A stretch of DNA of 64,000 nt, from positions 310,001 through 374,000 of the forward strand of contig NZ_QEIH01000004.1 in assembly GCF_003260195.1 (NCBI RefSeq). The letters run 5' to 3'. Position 1 is the stretch's first letter, and each line of letters opens with the position of its first letter. The notes under the pieces are model-generated. The model did not search any database. It was not told the DNA's origin and saw nothing but the letters and a program-made list of their open reading frames with translations. Positions 10,104 through 18,804 of this stretch are shown here, one piece after another. Source of the stretch: Lutibacter citreus. GTDB lineage: Bacteria > Bacteroidota > Bacteroidia > Flavobacteriales > Flavobacteriaceae. Made by a program: the position numbers and the translations under genes.

Positions 10104-11396
10104 TTATTCAATAATTCTCTCTCTGTTTTCTTTTTGAATGCGTTCTCGTTGGGCTTTACTTAACTTCAACTTGTAGTAAATGTCAGGACTCCATAAGTTA
10201 TTAAATTTCTTCATTTCCGGATCGTGAACATCTAAACTCAAATCACAGTCAAACCTTGCTAATTCTGAATAATATTTTCCATCTGATCCTTTAACATTTC
10301 TAAAATGGCATACCCCCCAAGTAATTCCACGTCCATCTCCGTTATCAGCAAAAGCATCAGGAATAAAAGCATTAGGTCCTATAGGCATCATTTCGGTGAT
10401 AGATTCTATTTCAAAATTCACCCAATCTTTGGCATACTGAATCGTAAAATGTTCATTCCCATCTCTTATTGTTAATGATGCTACTCCTTCTTTAAAAGGA
10501 AATAAACATATCTCATGACCTGAATTTTGAACTGGGTTCAAAGGATGTTTCTCGAAAGGGCCAAGTGGATTTTCTGAAATAGCTAAACCAATAGCACTCC
10601 ATTTTCCATTATACCCCACACGATTGCCTATTGGACGATTAAAATCAACCTTATAATACATATAAACTTTATTATTATGAATTAAAGGAGTAGGTGCTTG
10701 AACAGTAAATTGATCCCATGAACCTTTTGGTCCGGTAGGCAAGACTACCTTATTATAATGAATCCATGGTCCATCAGGCGAATCCGCATAAGAAACTGAA
10801 GCCACACAATCGTCACCTTTAAGTCCAGGCGTTTCACTAAAAGCCTGATAATAGAGATAAAATTTACCTTTCCACTTTAGAATATCTGGAGTAGCAACCG
10901 ATCTAAAACCAGGAATAGGCTTAGCCGGACGAGTTACCGCCACTCCTTGCTCCTCCCAAGTAAAACCATCTTCACTTGTTGCATACCATATTTCTGATAA
11001 ATCCCAATCAGCTGAAGGTATCTCCTCGGTAGCATTTTTGGCATTACCTAAACCTATTGGTCTAACTTTAGTAGCTCTTTTTGTATACCAAACATAATAC
11101 TTTCCATTTTCAAGTAAAACCTTAGAAGGATCACGTCTGGTAATGGTTCCATCTCCACCATTGTAATCGAAACCTTTTAACTTTGTGTATTTAAATTGGC
11201 TATACAATTCATTCTCGGCAAGTAATGGTGACGGATATTCATGAAAACTTCTTTTCATGGCAGCACTCATTGGACTATCTGCATCTACATCAGAAACCAT
11301 ATAAGGGAATACTGTTTGTGTTGTTTCTTCTTTTTCTTTTGTTTGGCAAGAAGCAAACAATGTAATCGCTATTATTAAAATTATATAATTTTTCAT
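10104..11396 (-). CDS. GH117-like paralogue with altered second acidic site
   Basis: The 430-residue lipoprotein (lipobox TLFASC) aligns along its full length with the neighbour at 8789-10081. Asp89 (RRDPSKVLL) and the His294-Glu295 pair (NSGHEICLF) are kept. The IHDPYP motif of the paralogues reads TVQAPTPLIH here, so the second conserved Asp is replaced by Ala234 or an equivalent residue. In the known GH117 mechanism this Asp is part of the acidic cluster. The protein may therefore be inactive, act on another sugar, or bind without cleaving. The frame is intact and codon use matches its neighbours, so this is divergence rather than decay. It lies 22 bases before the next GH117-like gene and 8 bases after a GH2. 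Confidence 0.82.
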   Translation of the reverse strand: MKNYIILIIAITLFASCQTKEKEETTQTVFPYMVSDVDADSPMSAAMKRSFHEYPSPLLAENELYSQFKYTKLKGFDYNGGDGTITRRDPSKVLLENGKYYVWYTKRATKVRPIGLGNAKNATEEIPSADWDLSEIWYATSEDGFTWEEQGVAVTRPAKPIPGFRSVATPDILKWKGKFYLYYQAFSETPGLKGDDCVASVSYADSPDGPWIHYNKVVLPTGPKGSWDQFTVQAPTPLIHNNKVYMYYKVDFNRPIGNRVGYNGKWSAIGLAISENPLGPFEKHPLNPVQNSGHEICLFPFKEGVASLTIRDGNEHFTIQYAKDWVNFEIESITEMMPIGPNAFIPDAFADNGDGRGITWGVCHFRNVKGSDGKYYSELARFDCDLSLDVHDPEMKKFNNLWSPDIYYKLKLSKAQRERIQKENRERIIE

Positions 11397-11404
11397 ATTA
11401 AAAT

Positions 11405-14239
11405 TTATTTGAAATCAAATGTTAATTCTATTACAATCATCTCGTCATCATTACCAAATAAGTGTTCTGGATTTGATTGCGGACCTAACTTATAAGGCTC
11501 TTGGAATTTTGTTCCAATAGCAGGAATATTCTTTACAAATGAAATATCCCCAACAGGAAAATCTTTTACCGTAGCTCCTTTTTGAGCATTCAATGGTTGC
11601 TCTGGTGTGAGCATACGTAAAAAAGTATGATCTGAATGGCAGTACACCGTAAAACCATTGTTGTTATTACCTTTAACTTTCACCCAGTTTAAACTTGAGA
11701 AAAATCCTTTAAACTCTGGATATACAAAACCAGATTCACCTGTAATAGTATTGTTATAATCATTCTCCCAAACTTGAAACTTTGTTCCTTTCATTCGATT
11801 ACGCCAAACACGATAAGGTCCATCTCCTAGCCACTTCATACCATTCACTTCTTCCTCCGGAAAAGAAAAACTAAGCCCTATACATTCTGTCACTTTTCGT
11901 TTACCTTTCATTTCAACCTTTAAATCCAATAAACCATTTTGGTGAACAGTCCATTTTATAAAGTCTTGATTATACTCATCATTATCCCAATCGTGATATT
12001 TATGCTTTTTTTCATACAGAGCAATCACTTCTATTTTTTCTTTTGAAGTAACCACTTTAACCGACTCCAACTTTCCTTTTTGACCTATTATAATTGGCCC
12101 ATCCTTCAATGGAATTACGCGACCTTCTTTAATTACCTCTTGAAGTAAACCTGTTTCTTCGTCAAATTTGAAGTTGATATTCTTTGTACTAACTATTATT
12201 TGAGAGTTATTTATTACAGATTTTATCTCGCCATTTCCACTATAGCTTATTTTATTTGCATTTATTTGTTTTGGTGTTTTAACTGGATATGTCCACGTGA
12301 ATATTTCCATTCCGTATTGATCCGTTGCTGTTAAATAAAGTGCATCTGCAGATTTCCAATTTGTAGGTAATTCAACATTAAAAGAACCTTTCATTTCAGG
12401 AGCTAACGCCGGAAGTTTAACTTCACTTTGTGACAAAACAACTTGAGAAGTATTTCCTTCTGGCCCTTCAAACTGAACCCATTTAGCTATCATTTTACAA
12501 ACATCAAGATTTGTATAATGGTATCTGTTTTCTACTTTAAAAATTCCAGAAAAATCATCTCTAATAATACGATCAGGAATATAAATTGGTGACCAAATTT
12601 CTTTAATAGTGAAATAACTTCCTTCTTTTTCACCATATGGACCAACAATACCATCTGCAGCGTGATTACCATCGGTATCTAATACACCATTCTCATCTGT
12701 TCGCACAACTGCTTCATCTGCAAAATCCCACAGAAATCCGCCTGCAGATAATGGCATATTCCACATTTGCGTCCAATAATCATCCAATCCTGCACCGTGC
12801 CCACCATCATACAAACCGTGCATAAACTCCGTTGGAAAATAAATTTTATCCTTTGAATATGAATCGTAAGCAAATACGTGATAATCTGGATAGTGCATTG
12901 TATTTGTTTTCTTAAAAATATTCCAAGGATGTATTACCTCTCTTTTTTGAATATCCCATTTCGAAAAATCATCATCTAATTCCAAGTTCCAACCTGTTTC
13001 ATTTCCGTTTGCCCACAATAATATAGAAGGATGATTAACATCACGAACAACCATTTCATTTACAATTTTCTCTCCTATTTCCGTATCTAAATATGGATTG
13101 TGCCACGTACAAACTTCATCTATTACAAATAGCCCAATTGAATCACAAGCTTCTAAAAAGTGAACATCTGGCGGATAATGAGACATACGAACCGCATTCA
13201 TATTCATATCTTTCATCATTTTTATATGCTCAATACTTAAAGCTTTTGATGTAGTTCTACCTGAAGAAGGGTAAAAAGAATGACGGTTAACGCCTTTAAA
13301 TTTTATTGCAATACCATTAACATAAATACCATCGCTTTCACGAACTTCAACAGTTCTAAATCCAATTTTCTGACTAGACTTATGAAGTACTTCTTTGTTT
13401 TTATTAAGTAATTCGAAATTTAATTTATAAAGATTTGGGCTTTCTGGATTCCACGTTTTCACATTACTTGCTTTCGCTGAAATACTCCATTTACCATTCT
13501 CTTTATGAATAGTACTTATTGGTAAATCTTGAATTTTATGATCATTTACATCTGTCAAAAATAAATTTAATGAAGTTGCTTTTTTAGAGCTCATAAAAAC
13601 AGCTGCATTGATAGATCCATCTGCTTTTGCATCAACTGCAACTCTTTCAATATTTTCTTTTGGCGAAACTTCTAAATAAACCGGATGATAAATCCCTCCA
13701 AAAATCCAGAAATCTGCTCTACGTTCCGCATAATTGATAGATTCATTACTAGATACTTTACTTACTTTAACCTCCAATAAGTTATCTGCTCCATATTTAA
13801 GTAACTTCGATATAGAATATTTAAATTCATAAAAAGCCCCTTGATGAATTTCTCCCGCAAGTTTTCCATTTATTTTCACTTCAGCATCGGTCATAACACC
13901 TTCAAAAACAATCTTCACTTCTTTATTTTCCCATTCTTTTGGCACATTAAATTTATGCTTATAAAGTCCATGTTCATCGTTAATTTTTTTACCTGAACGA
14001 GCATCGTGACCATAATTATAATGACCAAAACCTTGCAATTCCCAATTAGATGGAACTCCAATTTTTGTCCATCTTTTACTGTTCATTCCATCTGAACAAT
14101 AAAAATCCCATTCAACCATATTGTCTTTATCTATTCCCGACAAATATTGAATTTTAGTGTTGTTTTGAGCAAAAACAACTTCTGAAATGCTAAAAATAAA
14201 AATAACCAGAAGAAGTGTATATATTTTAAAATATTTCAT
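11405..14239 (-). CDS. GH2 family beta-galactosidase-like enzyme, periplasmic
   Basis: The 944-residue protein has a signal peptide ending VVFAQ. The domain order is LacZ-like: sugar-binding jelly roll (about 40-205, with FWIFGGIYHPVYLE), Ig-like domain, TIM barrel with GVNRHSFYPSSGRT and NAVRMSHYPPD, acid/base in LWANGNETGW (Glu about 414), nucleophile in FPTEFMHGLYDGG (Glu about 470), then a large C-terminal galactose-mutarotase-like domain with GDGPYRVWRNRM. This is the long (about 900 or more residues) GH2 form known for beta-galactosidases. The 14404 gene is a clear tandem duplicate with the same domain plan and long identical stretches. An intergenic repeat separates the two. Beta-galactosidase action on sulfated-galactan oligosaccharides is inferred. 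Confidence 0.86.
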   Translation of the reverse strand: MKYFKIYTLLLVIFIFSISEVVFAQNNTKIQYLSGIDKDNMVEWDFYCSDGMNSKRWTKIGVPSNWELQGFGHYNYGHDARSGKKINDEHGLYKHKFNVPKEWENKEVKIVFEGVMTDAEVKINGKLAGEIHQGAFYEFKYSISKLLKYGADNLLEVKVSKVSSNESINYAERRADFWIFGGIYHPVYLEVSPKENIERVAVDAKADGSINAAVFMSSKKATSLNLFLTDVNDHKIQDLPISTIHKENGKWSISAKASNVKTWNPESPNLYKLNFELLNKNKEVLHKSSQKIGFRTVEVRESDGIYVNGIAIKFKGVNRHSFYPSSGRTTSKALSIEHIKMMKDMNMNAVRMSHYPPDVHFLEACDSIGLFVIDEVCTWHNPYLDTEIGEKIVNEMVVRDVNHPSILLWANGNETGWNLELDDDFSKWDIQKREVIHPWNIFKKTNTMHYPDYHVFAYDSYSKDKIYFPTEFMHGLYDGGHGAGLDDYWTQMWNMPLSAGGFLWDFADEAVVRTDENGVLDTDGNHAADGIVGPYGEKEGSYFTIKEIWSPIYIPDRIIRDDFSGIFKVENRYHYTNLDVCKMIAKWVQFEGPEGNTSQVVLSQSEVKLPALAPEMKGSFNVELPTNWKSADALYLTATDQYGMEIFTWTYPVKTPKQINANKISYSGNGEIKSVINNSQIIVSTKNINFKFDEETGLLQEVIKEGRVIPLKDGPIIIGQKGKLESVKVVTSKEKIEVIALYEKKHKYHDWDNDEYNQDFIKWTVHQNGLLDLKVEMKGKRKVTECIGLSFSFPEEEVNGMKWLGDGPYRVWRNRMKGTKFQVWENDYNNTITGESGFVYPEFKGFFSSLNWVKVKGNNNNGFTVYCHSDHTFLRMLTPEQPLNAQKGATVKDFPVGDISFVKNIPAIGTKFQEPYKLGPQSNPEHLFGNDDEMIVIELTFDFK

Positions 14240-14280
14240 TTTTTTATTTTATAGATTATGAAGTTGAATAAAAAATATTA

Positions 14281-14366
14281 CGCACCATCATTCTGAACTT
14301 GTTTCAGAATCTCATCACACTTATTGTTAATGATTATAAGAACCTGAAACAAGTTTAGGTTGACGT
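14281..14366. repeat. Intergenic inverted-repeat element between two GH2 genes
   Basis: Opposed arms CTGAACTTGTTTCAG and CCTGAAACAAGTTTAGG (reading inward) form a long hairpin. The outer end (CGTCAACCTAAACTTG on the minus strand) and the inner ATGAGATTCTGAAA string recur in the element at 24180-24332. It is a small dispersed palindromic or MITE-like repeat rather than a classic terminator, since no clean T-run follows. It could weaken read-through within the operon. Confidence 0.6.
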
Positions 14367-14403
14367 AAATTCGACTTTTTAAATTCAAACATTTTATTCA
14401 TTA

Positions 14404-17247
14404 TTAAAACTCAAATGTTAAATCAATTTCTATTAAATCGTCATCATTACCAAAATAATGTTCTTTATTTCCGTGAGGCCCCATAGAATCTGAATATTGA
14501 AATTTTGTTCCAATCCCCGGTACATTCATTACAAAAGAAATATCTCCTTCTGGAAATTTAGGAGTTACTTTATCCCTATCATAAGCAACAGGATTTTCTG
14601 GCGTTAGCATACGTAAATACACATGTGGAGATTTGCAATAAACCGTAAATCCATTATTATCATTCCCTTTTAATTTTGACCAATAGAGACTTGAGAAAAA
14701 CCCTTTAAACTCGGGATACACAAAACCAGATTCACCAGTTATTGTATTGTTATAATCGTTCTCCCAAACTTGAAATTTGGTTCCTTTCATTCTATTTCTC
14801 CAAACTCTATATGGCCCATCCCCTAGCCATTTCATACCTGCAACTTCTTTTTCAGGAAAAGAGAATGTTATACCTCTATATCCTTTTAAATTTCTAAAAC
14901 CTTTGAATTTCACGTTTAAATCTAACAAGCCATTAGAATACACCGTCCATTTTATAATATCTGATGAAAATTCTTTTACTGTTGACCAAGCAGGTGATTT
15001 ACTTTTAGGTTCAAAAACAACAGTAATCTCCACCTTATTTTTGAATGAATTTAAAGTCACATTTTCTATTTTATCTTTCTGATTTAAAATAATAGGTCCA
15101 TTGTTTAAAGGAATAAGAGTATTTCCTTTTTTCACTTCTTGTAACATTCCTGTTTTTTCAGAAAAAGAATATTTCATTGCACCGGCTACAACAATAATTT
15201 CACCATTTGAAGTCTTAGTAGTAACCGTTCCTTCACCTTCATAATCAATTTTAGATTTATTTAAACTTTTAGGTGTTGAAACTGGATATGACCAAGTAAA
15301 AATTTCTTTTCCATTAAAATCAATAGCTGTTAAATATAAAGCATCTGCAGATTTCCAATTATTAGGTTTTTCAACATTGAATTTCCCTTTTTCCAATGGA
15401 GCTAAATTTGGTAAACCTACTTCACTTTCTGAAATAACTGAATAATTAGAAGCTTCATTAGGACCTTCAAATTTCACCCACTTAGCTGTCATTGAACATT
15501 TATTCAAATTTGTATAATGGTATCTATTTTCTAAACGAAAAACCCCATTAAAATCATCACGAATAAAACGGTCTTCAATAAATATGGGTGACCAAATTTC
15601 TTTTATAGTAAAGTAACTTGCTTCTTTTTCTCCATAAGGTCCAACAATACCATCGGCAGCTTTACTACCTTGTAAATCAATTTTTCCATTTCTATCTGTT
15701 CGCTCAATACCTTCATCAGCAAAATCCCATAAAAATCCACCTGCAGATAATGGTAAACTCCACATTTTCTCCCAATAATCTTCTAAACCAGCACCGTGAC
15801 CACCATCATACAAACCATGTAAAAATTCCGTAGGAAATAATATTTTATCTTTTGAATAAGAATCATTTACCAAAGAATGGTAATGACTGTAATGAATGGT
15901 ATTTGTTTTTTTATAAATACTCCAAGGATGGATTACTTCTCTATTTTGAATATCCCATTTTGCATAATCATCATCTACTTCTGGATTCCAACCTTGTTCG
16001 TTTCCATTTGCCCACAATAAAATGGATGGATGATTTACATCTCGAACTACAGTTTCTTTTACAATTTTTCGAGCAACTTTTGTATCTAACATAGGATTGT
16101 GCCACGTACAAATTTCATCTATAACAAATAAGCCCAACGAATCACAAACTTCTAAAAAATGAGTATCTGGCGGATAATGAGACATACGAACGGCATTCAT
16201 ATTCATATCCTTCATCATTTCAACGTGCTCAATACTCAATGCTTTTGAAGTTGTACGTCCAGATTTAGGGTGAAAAGAATGACGATTAACACCTTTAAAC
16301 TTAATGCGCTCACCGTTTACATAAATCCCATCACCTTCTAAAACCTCAACAGTTCTAAAACCAATTCTTTTATTTACTTTATGAAGTACTTTTTTATTTT
16401 TAGCCAGCATTTCAATAGTTAGCATATATAAATTTGGGCTTTCTGGATTCCAAGTTTTAATATTGTTTGCTTTTGTTGAAACATTCCATTTTTCGTTGGC
16501 TCTAGAATTTTCTTTTACCGTTAAATCTTGAATTTTAATTCCTTTCTCATCAGACAAAAACATTTTAATTGATGTTCCCTTTTTAGAAACTGTAAAAATA
16601 TCTGCATTTATAGTTCCATTAGCTTTTGCCTCTATAGCAACACGTTCTATATTTTCTTTTGGTGAAACTTCTAAATATACTGGACGATAAATACCTCCAA
16701 AAATCCAGAAGTCGGCATCTCTCTCAGCATGATTAATAGATTCATTTGCTGAAACCTTATTTACTTTAACTTCTAACACGTTATCTGCTCCGTATTTAAG
16801 TATTTTATTAATAGTATACTTAAATTCGTAAAAAGCACCTTGATGGATTTCGCCTGCTAGTTTGCCATTTATCTTTACTTCGGCATCAGTCATAACTCCT
16901 TCAAAAACAATTTTAACGTCTTTGTTTTTCCAGTTCTTAGGCACAGAAAAAGTATGCTTGTACAAACCAAATTCAGAAGCTCTATTTTTTGTATCATCAC
17001 TTCCGTAGTTATAAGCCCCAAACCCCTGCTGTTCCCAACAAGAAGGAACTCCAATAGTTGTCCACTTACCACTTTTCATTCCCTTAGAGCAGAAAAAACC
17101 CCATTCAACTAGATTATCACTACCAGTTCCTGAAAGATATTTTCTCTCGGTTTCCGCATCGCTCTTTGTTGATGAAACAACCTGAGAAACAGCAAATTGC
17201 TGAATCAGAACAACAAAAGTTAGTAATACTATTTTTAAATTTCTCAT
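14404..17247 (-). CDS. GH2 family beta-galactosidase-like enzyme, tandem duplicate
   Basis: The frame is open from 17286, but the ATG at 17247 is preferred. It starts directly at a normal signal peptide (MRNLKIVLLTFVVLIQQFAV) and lies 10 bases past the uxaC stop, whereas the longer start overlaps uxaC. Domains match the 11405 paralogue: jelly roll with FWIFGGIYRPVYLE, Ig-like domain, TIM barrel with LWANGNEQGW (acid/base Glu about 417) and FPTEFLHGLYDGG (nucleophile about 473), and a C-terminal mutarotase-like domain with GDGPYRVWRNRM. The two proteins differ mainly in the Ig-like and C-terminal regions, so they may accept differently substituted galactosides. It is the second gene of the operon headed by uxaC. 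Confidence 0.86.
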   Translation of the reverse strand: MRNLKIVLLTFVVLIQQFAVSQVVSSTKSDAETERKYLSGTGSDNLVEWGFFCSKGMKSGKWTTIGVPSCWEQQGFGAYNYGSDDTKNRASEFGLYKHTFSVPKNWKNKDVKIVFEGVMTDAEVKINGKLAGEIHQGAFYEFKYTINKILKYGADNVLEVKVNKVSANESINHAERDADFWIFGGIYRPVYLEVSPKENIERVAIEAKANGTINADIFTVSKKGTSIKMFLSDEKGIKIQDLTVKENSRANEKWNVSTKANNIKTWNPESPNLYMLTIEMLAKNKKVLHKVNKRIGFRTVEVLEGDGIYVNGERIKFKGVNRHSFHPKSGRTTSKALSIEHVEMMKDMNMNAVRMSHYPPDTHFLEVCDSLGLFVIDEICTWHNPMLDTKVARKIVKETVVRDVNHPSILLWANGNEQGWNPEVDDDYAKWDIQNREVIHPWSIYKKTNTIHYSHYHSLVNDSYSKDKILFPTEFLHGLYDGGHGAGLEDYWEKMWSLPLSAGGFLWDFADEGIERTDRNGKIDLQGSKAADGIVGPYGEKEASYFTIKEIWSPIFIEDRFIRDDFNGVFRLENRYHYTNLNKCSMTAKWVKFEGPNEASNYSVISESEVGLPNLAPLEKGKFNVEKPNNWKSADALYLTAIDFNGKEIFTWSYPVSTPKSLNKSKIDYEGEGTVTTKTSNGEIIVVAGAMKYSFSEKTGMLQEVKKGNTLIPLNNGPIILNQKDKIENVTLNSFKNKVEITVVFEPKSKSPAWSTVKEFSSDIIKWTVYSNGLLDLNVKFKGFRNLKGYRGITFSFPEKEVAGMKWLGDGPYRVWRNRMKGTKFQVWENDYNNTITGESGFVYPEFKGFFSSLYWSKLKGNDNNGFTVYCKSPHVYLRMLTPENPVAYDRDKVTPKFPEGDISFVMNVPGIGTKFQYSDSMGPHGNKEHYFGNDDDLIEIDLTFEF

Positions 17248-17257
17248 GTTGTACATT

Positions 17258-18661
17258 TTAGTTAAAATTGAAATAATTTTTAGCATTGTTATAGCAAATA
17301 TCTTTCACCATATTGCTTAATAATTCCATATCATTTGGTATCAAACCATTTTCAACATCATTTCCCAATAAATTACATAATATTCTTCTGAAATAATCGT
17401 GACGAGAATAAGATATAAAACAACGAGAATCTGTTAACATACCAATAAAACGACTTAATAAACCTAAGTTTGATAAGGCATTCATTTGAGCTTCCATACC
17501 CGATTTTTGATCTAAAAACCACCAACCTGAACCAAATTGAATTTTCCCAGGAATAGTTCCATCTTGAAAATTCCCAATCATAGTAGCAACTACTTCGTTA
17601 TGTGATGGATTCAAATTATAAATAATTGTTTTTGTTAATTTATCATCTTGATCTAATCTGTTTAAAAACTTAGACATTGAAGCCGCACTATTAATATCGT
17701 GAATAGAATCAAATCCAGTATCTGGACCTAATTTAGACAACAATCTGCTATTATTATTTCGTATTGCTCCATAATGAAATTGATGTGTCCATCCTTTTTT
17801 ATGATCCATTATACCGAATTCATAAAGCATTGCAGATTTAAACTTTAAAATTTCTTTTGAAGTTAATCTAATTCCAGATCTAGCTTTAAAAAATATAGTT
17901 CTAATTTCAGTATCCTCATAATCTTCAGCATAAAAAGCCTCAATACCGTGGTCAGATAATTTACACCCAACTTCATTAAAAAAATCATGACGTACTTTTA
18001 AAGCATCTATTAAATCTTCAAATGAATTTATATAAATACCAGAAACATCAGACAATTTTACCATATACTCATTAAACTCCTCAACATCTTCAACAGCCAT
18101 TGCTTTATCTGGTCTCCAAGCTGGCAACACCTTAATTTCGCAATCGCTTTTTGCAATTTGAATATGATATTTTAAAGAGTCTATAGGATCATCTGTAGTA
18201 CAAACCACCTCAACATTCATTCTTTTCATTAAACCTTGAGGCTTATAAGCATCCGTTTTTAACTTTTCATTTGCTAAATCCCAAACTTCTTTTGCTGAAT
18301 CTTTGTTTAATATACCTTCAAAACCAAAATATAATTTAAGCTCCATATGTGTCCAATGGTATAATGGATTTCTTAATGTATAAGGAACAGTTTCAGCCCA
18401 TTTTTCAAACTTTTCCCAGTCCGAAGCATTTCCAGTACAATATTTTTCTGAAACCCCATTGGTTCTCATTGCTCTCCACTTGTAATGATCGCCATACAAC
18501 CAAAGCTCTGTTAGATTCTTAAAGTTTTTATTTTCTGCTATTAGCTTTGGACTTAAATGACAATGGTAATCTATAATTGGCATTTTTACAGCGCTATTAT
18601 GAAATAAATCTATGGCTGTTTCAGTTTCAAGAATAAAATTTTTATCCAAAAATGGTTTCAT
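17258..18661 (-). CDS. uxaC: Glucuronate (uronate) isomerase
   Basis: The 467-residue protein has no signal peptide and is cytoplasmic. It belongs to the amidohydrolase-fold uronate isomerase family: the metal-binding motif IDYHCHLSP (His33, His35) is near the N-terminus, followed by family strings WLYGDHYKWRAMRTNG, TLRNPLYHWTHMELK and CTTDDPIDSLKYH, and RFIGMLTDSRCF with SRHDYFRRILC near the end. It converts D-glucuronate to D-fructuronate, or D-galacturonate to D-tagaturonate. The length is normal. As the first gene of a GH2/GH117/GH29 operon it implies that uronic acid is among the released sugars, matching the GH105 gene elsewhere in the window. Its promoter region is shared with the divergent membrane regulator at 18805 and holds the triple TAAC repeat. 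The later steps of uronate catabolism are not seen here. Confidence 0.93.
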   Translation of the reverse strand: MKPFLDKNFILETETAIDLFHNSAVKMPIIDYHCHLSPKLIAENKNFKNLTELWLYGDHYKWRAMRTNGVSEKYCTGNASDWEKFEKWAETVPYTLRNPLYHWTHMELKLYFGFEGILNKDSAKEVWDLANEKLKTDAYKPQGLMKRMNVEVVCTTDDPIDSLKYHIQIAKSDCEIKVLPAWRPDKAMAVEDVEEFNEYMVKLSDVSGIYINSFEDLIDALKVRHDFFNEVGCKLSDHGIEAFYAEDYEDTEIRTIFFKARSGIRLTSKEILKFKSAMLYEFGIMDHKKGWTHQFHYGAIRNNNSRLLSKLGPDTGFDSIHDINSAASMSKFLNRLDQDDKLTKTIIYNLNPSHNEVVATMIGNFQDGTIPGKIQFGSGWWFLDQKSGMEAQMNALSNLGLLSRFIGMLTDSRCFISYSRHDYFRRILCNLLGNDVENGLIPNDMELLSNMVKDICYNNAKNYFNFN

Positions 18662-18732
18662 TTTCCTTACTTATTAATTAATTAAAAAAATTGTTACTCA
18701 AATATATTTATAAAGAATAGATTTTATAACTT

Positions 18733-18762
18733 TAACGCATCTTTAACGGTAGCTATAACGGT
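18733..18762. promoter_or_regulatory. Triple direct-repeat operator candidate (TAACGGT half-sites)
   Basis: Three same-strand half-sites: TAACGCA starting at 18733, TAACGGT at 18744 and TAACGGT at 18756, spaced 11 and 12 bp. The array ends 42 bases before the ATG of the divergent membrane regulator and starts 72 bases before the uxaC ATG. The same arrangement and spacing occurs at 43548-43577 before the paralogous regulator. Roughly one-helical-turn direct repeats suit PhoB/OmpR-type winged-helix domains, which bind tandemly. Confidence 0.7.
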
Positions 18763-18804
18763 TAAAGAAAAATGTAATTAACTGAATATCAAACCAAATA
18801 TCAA

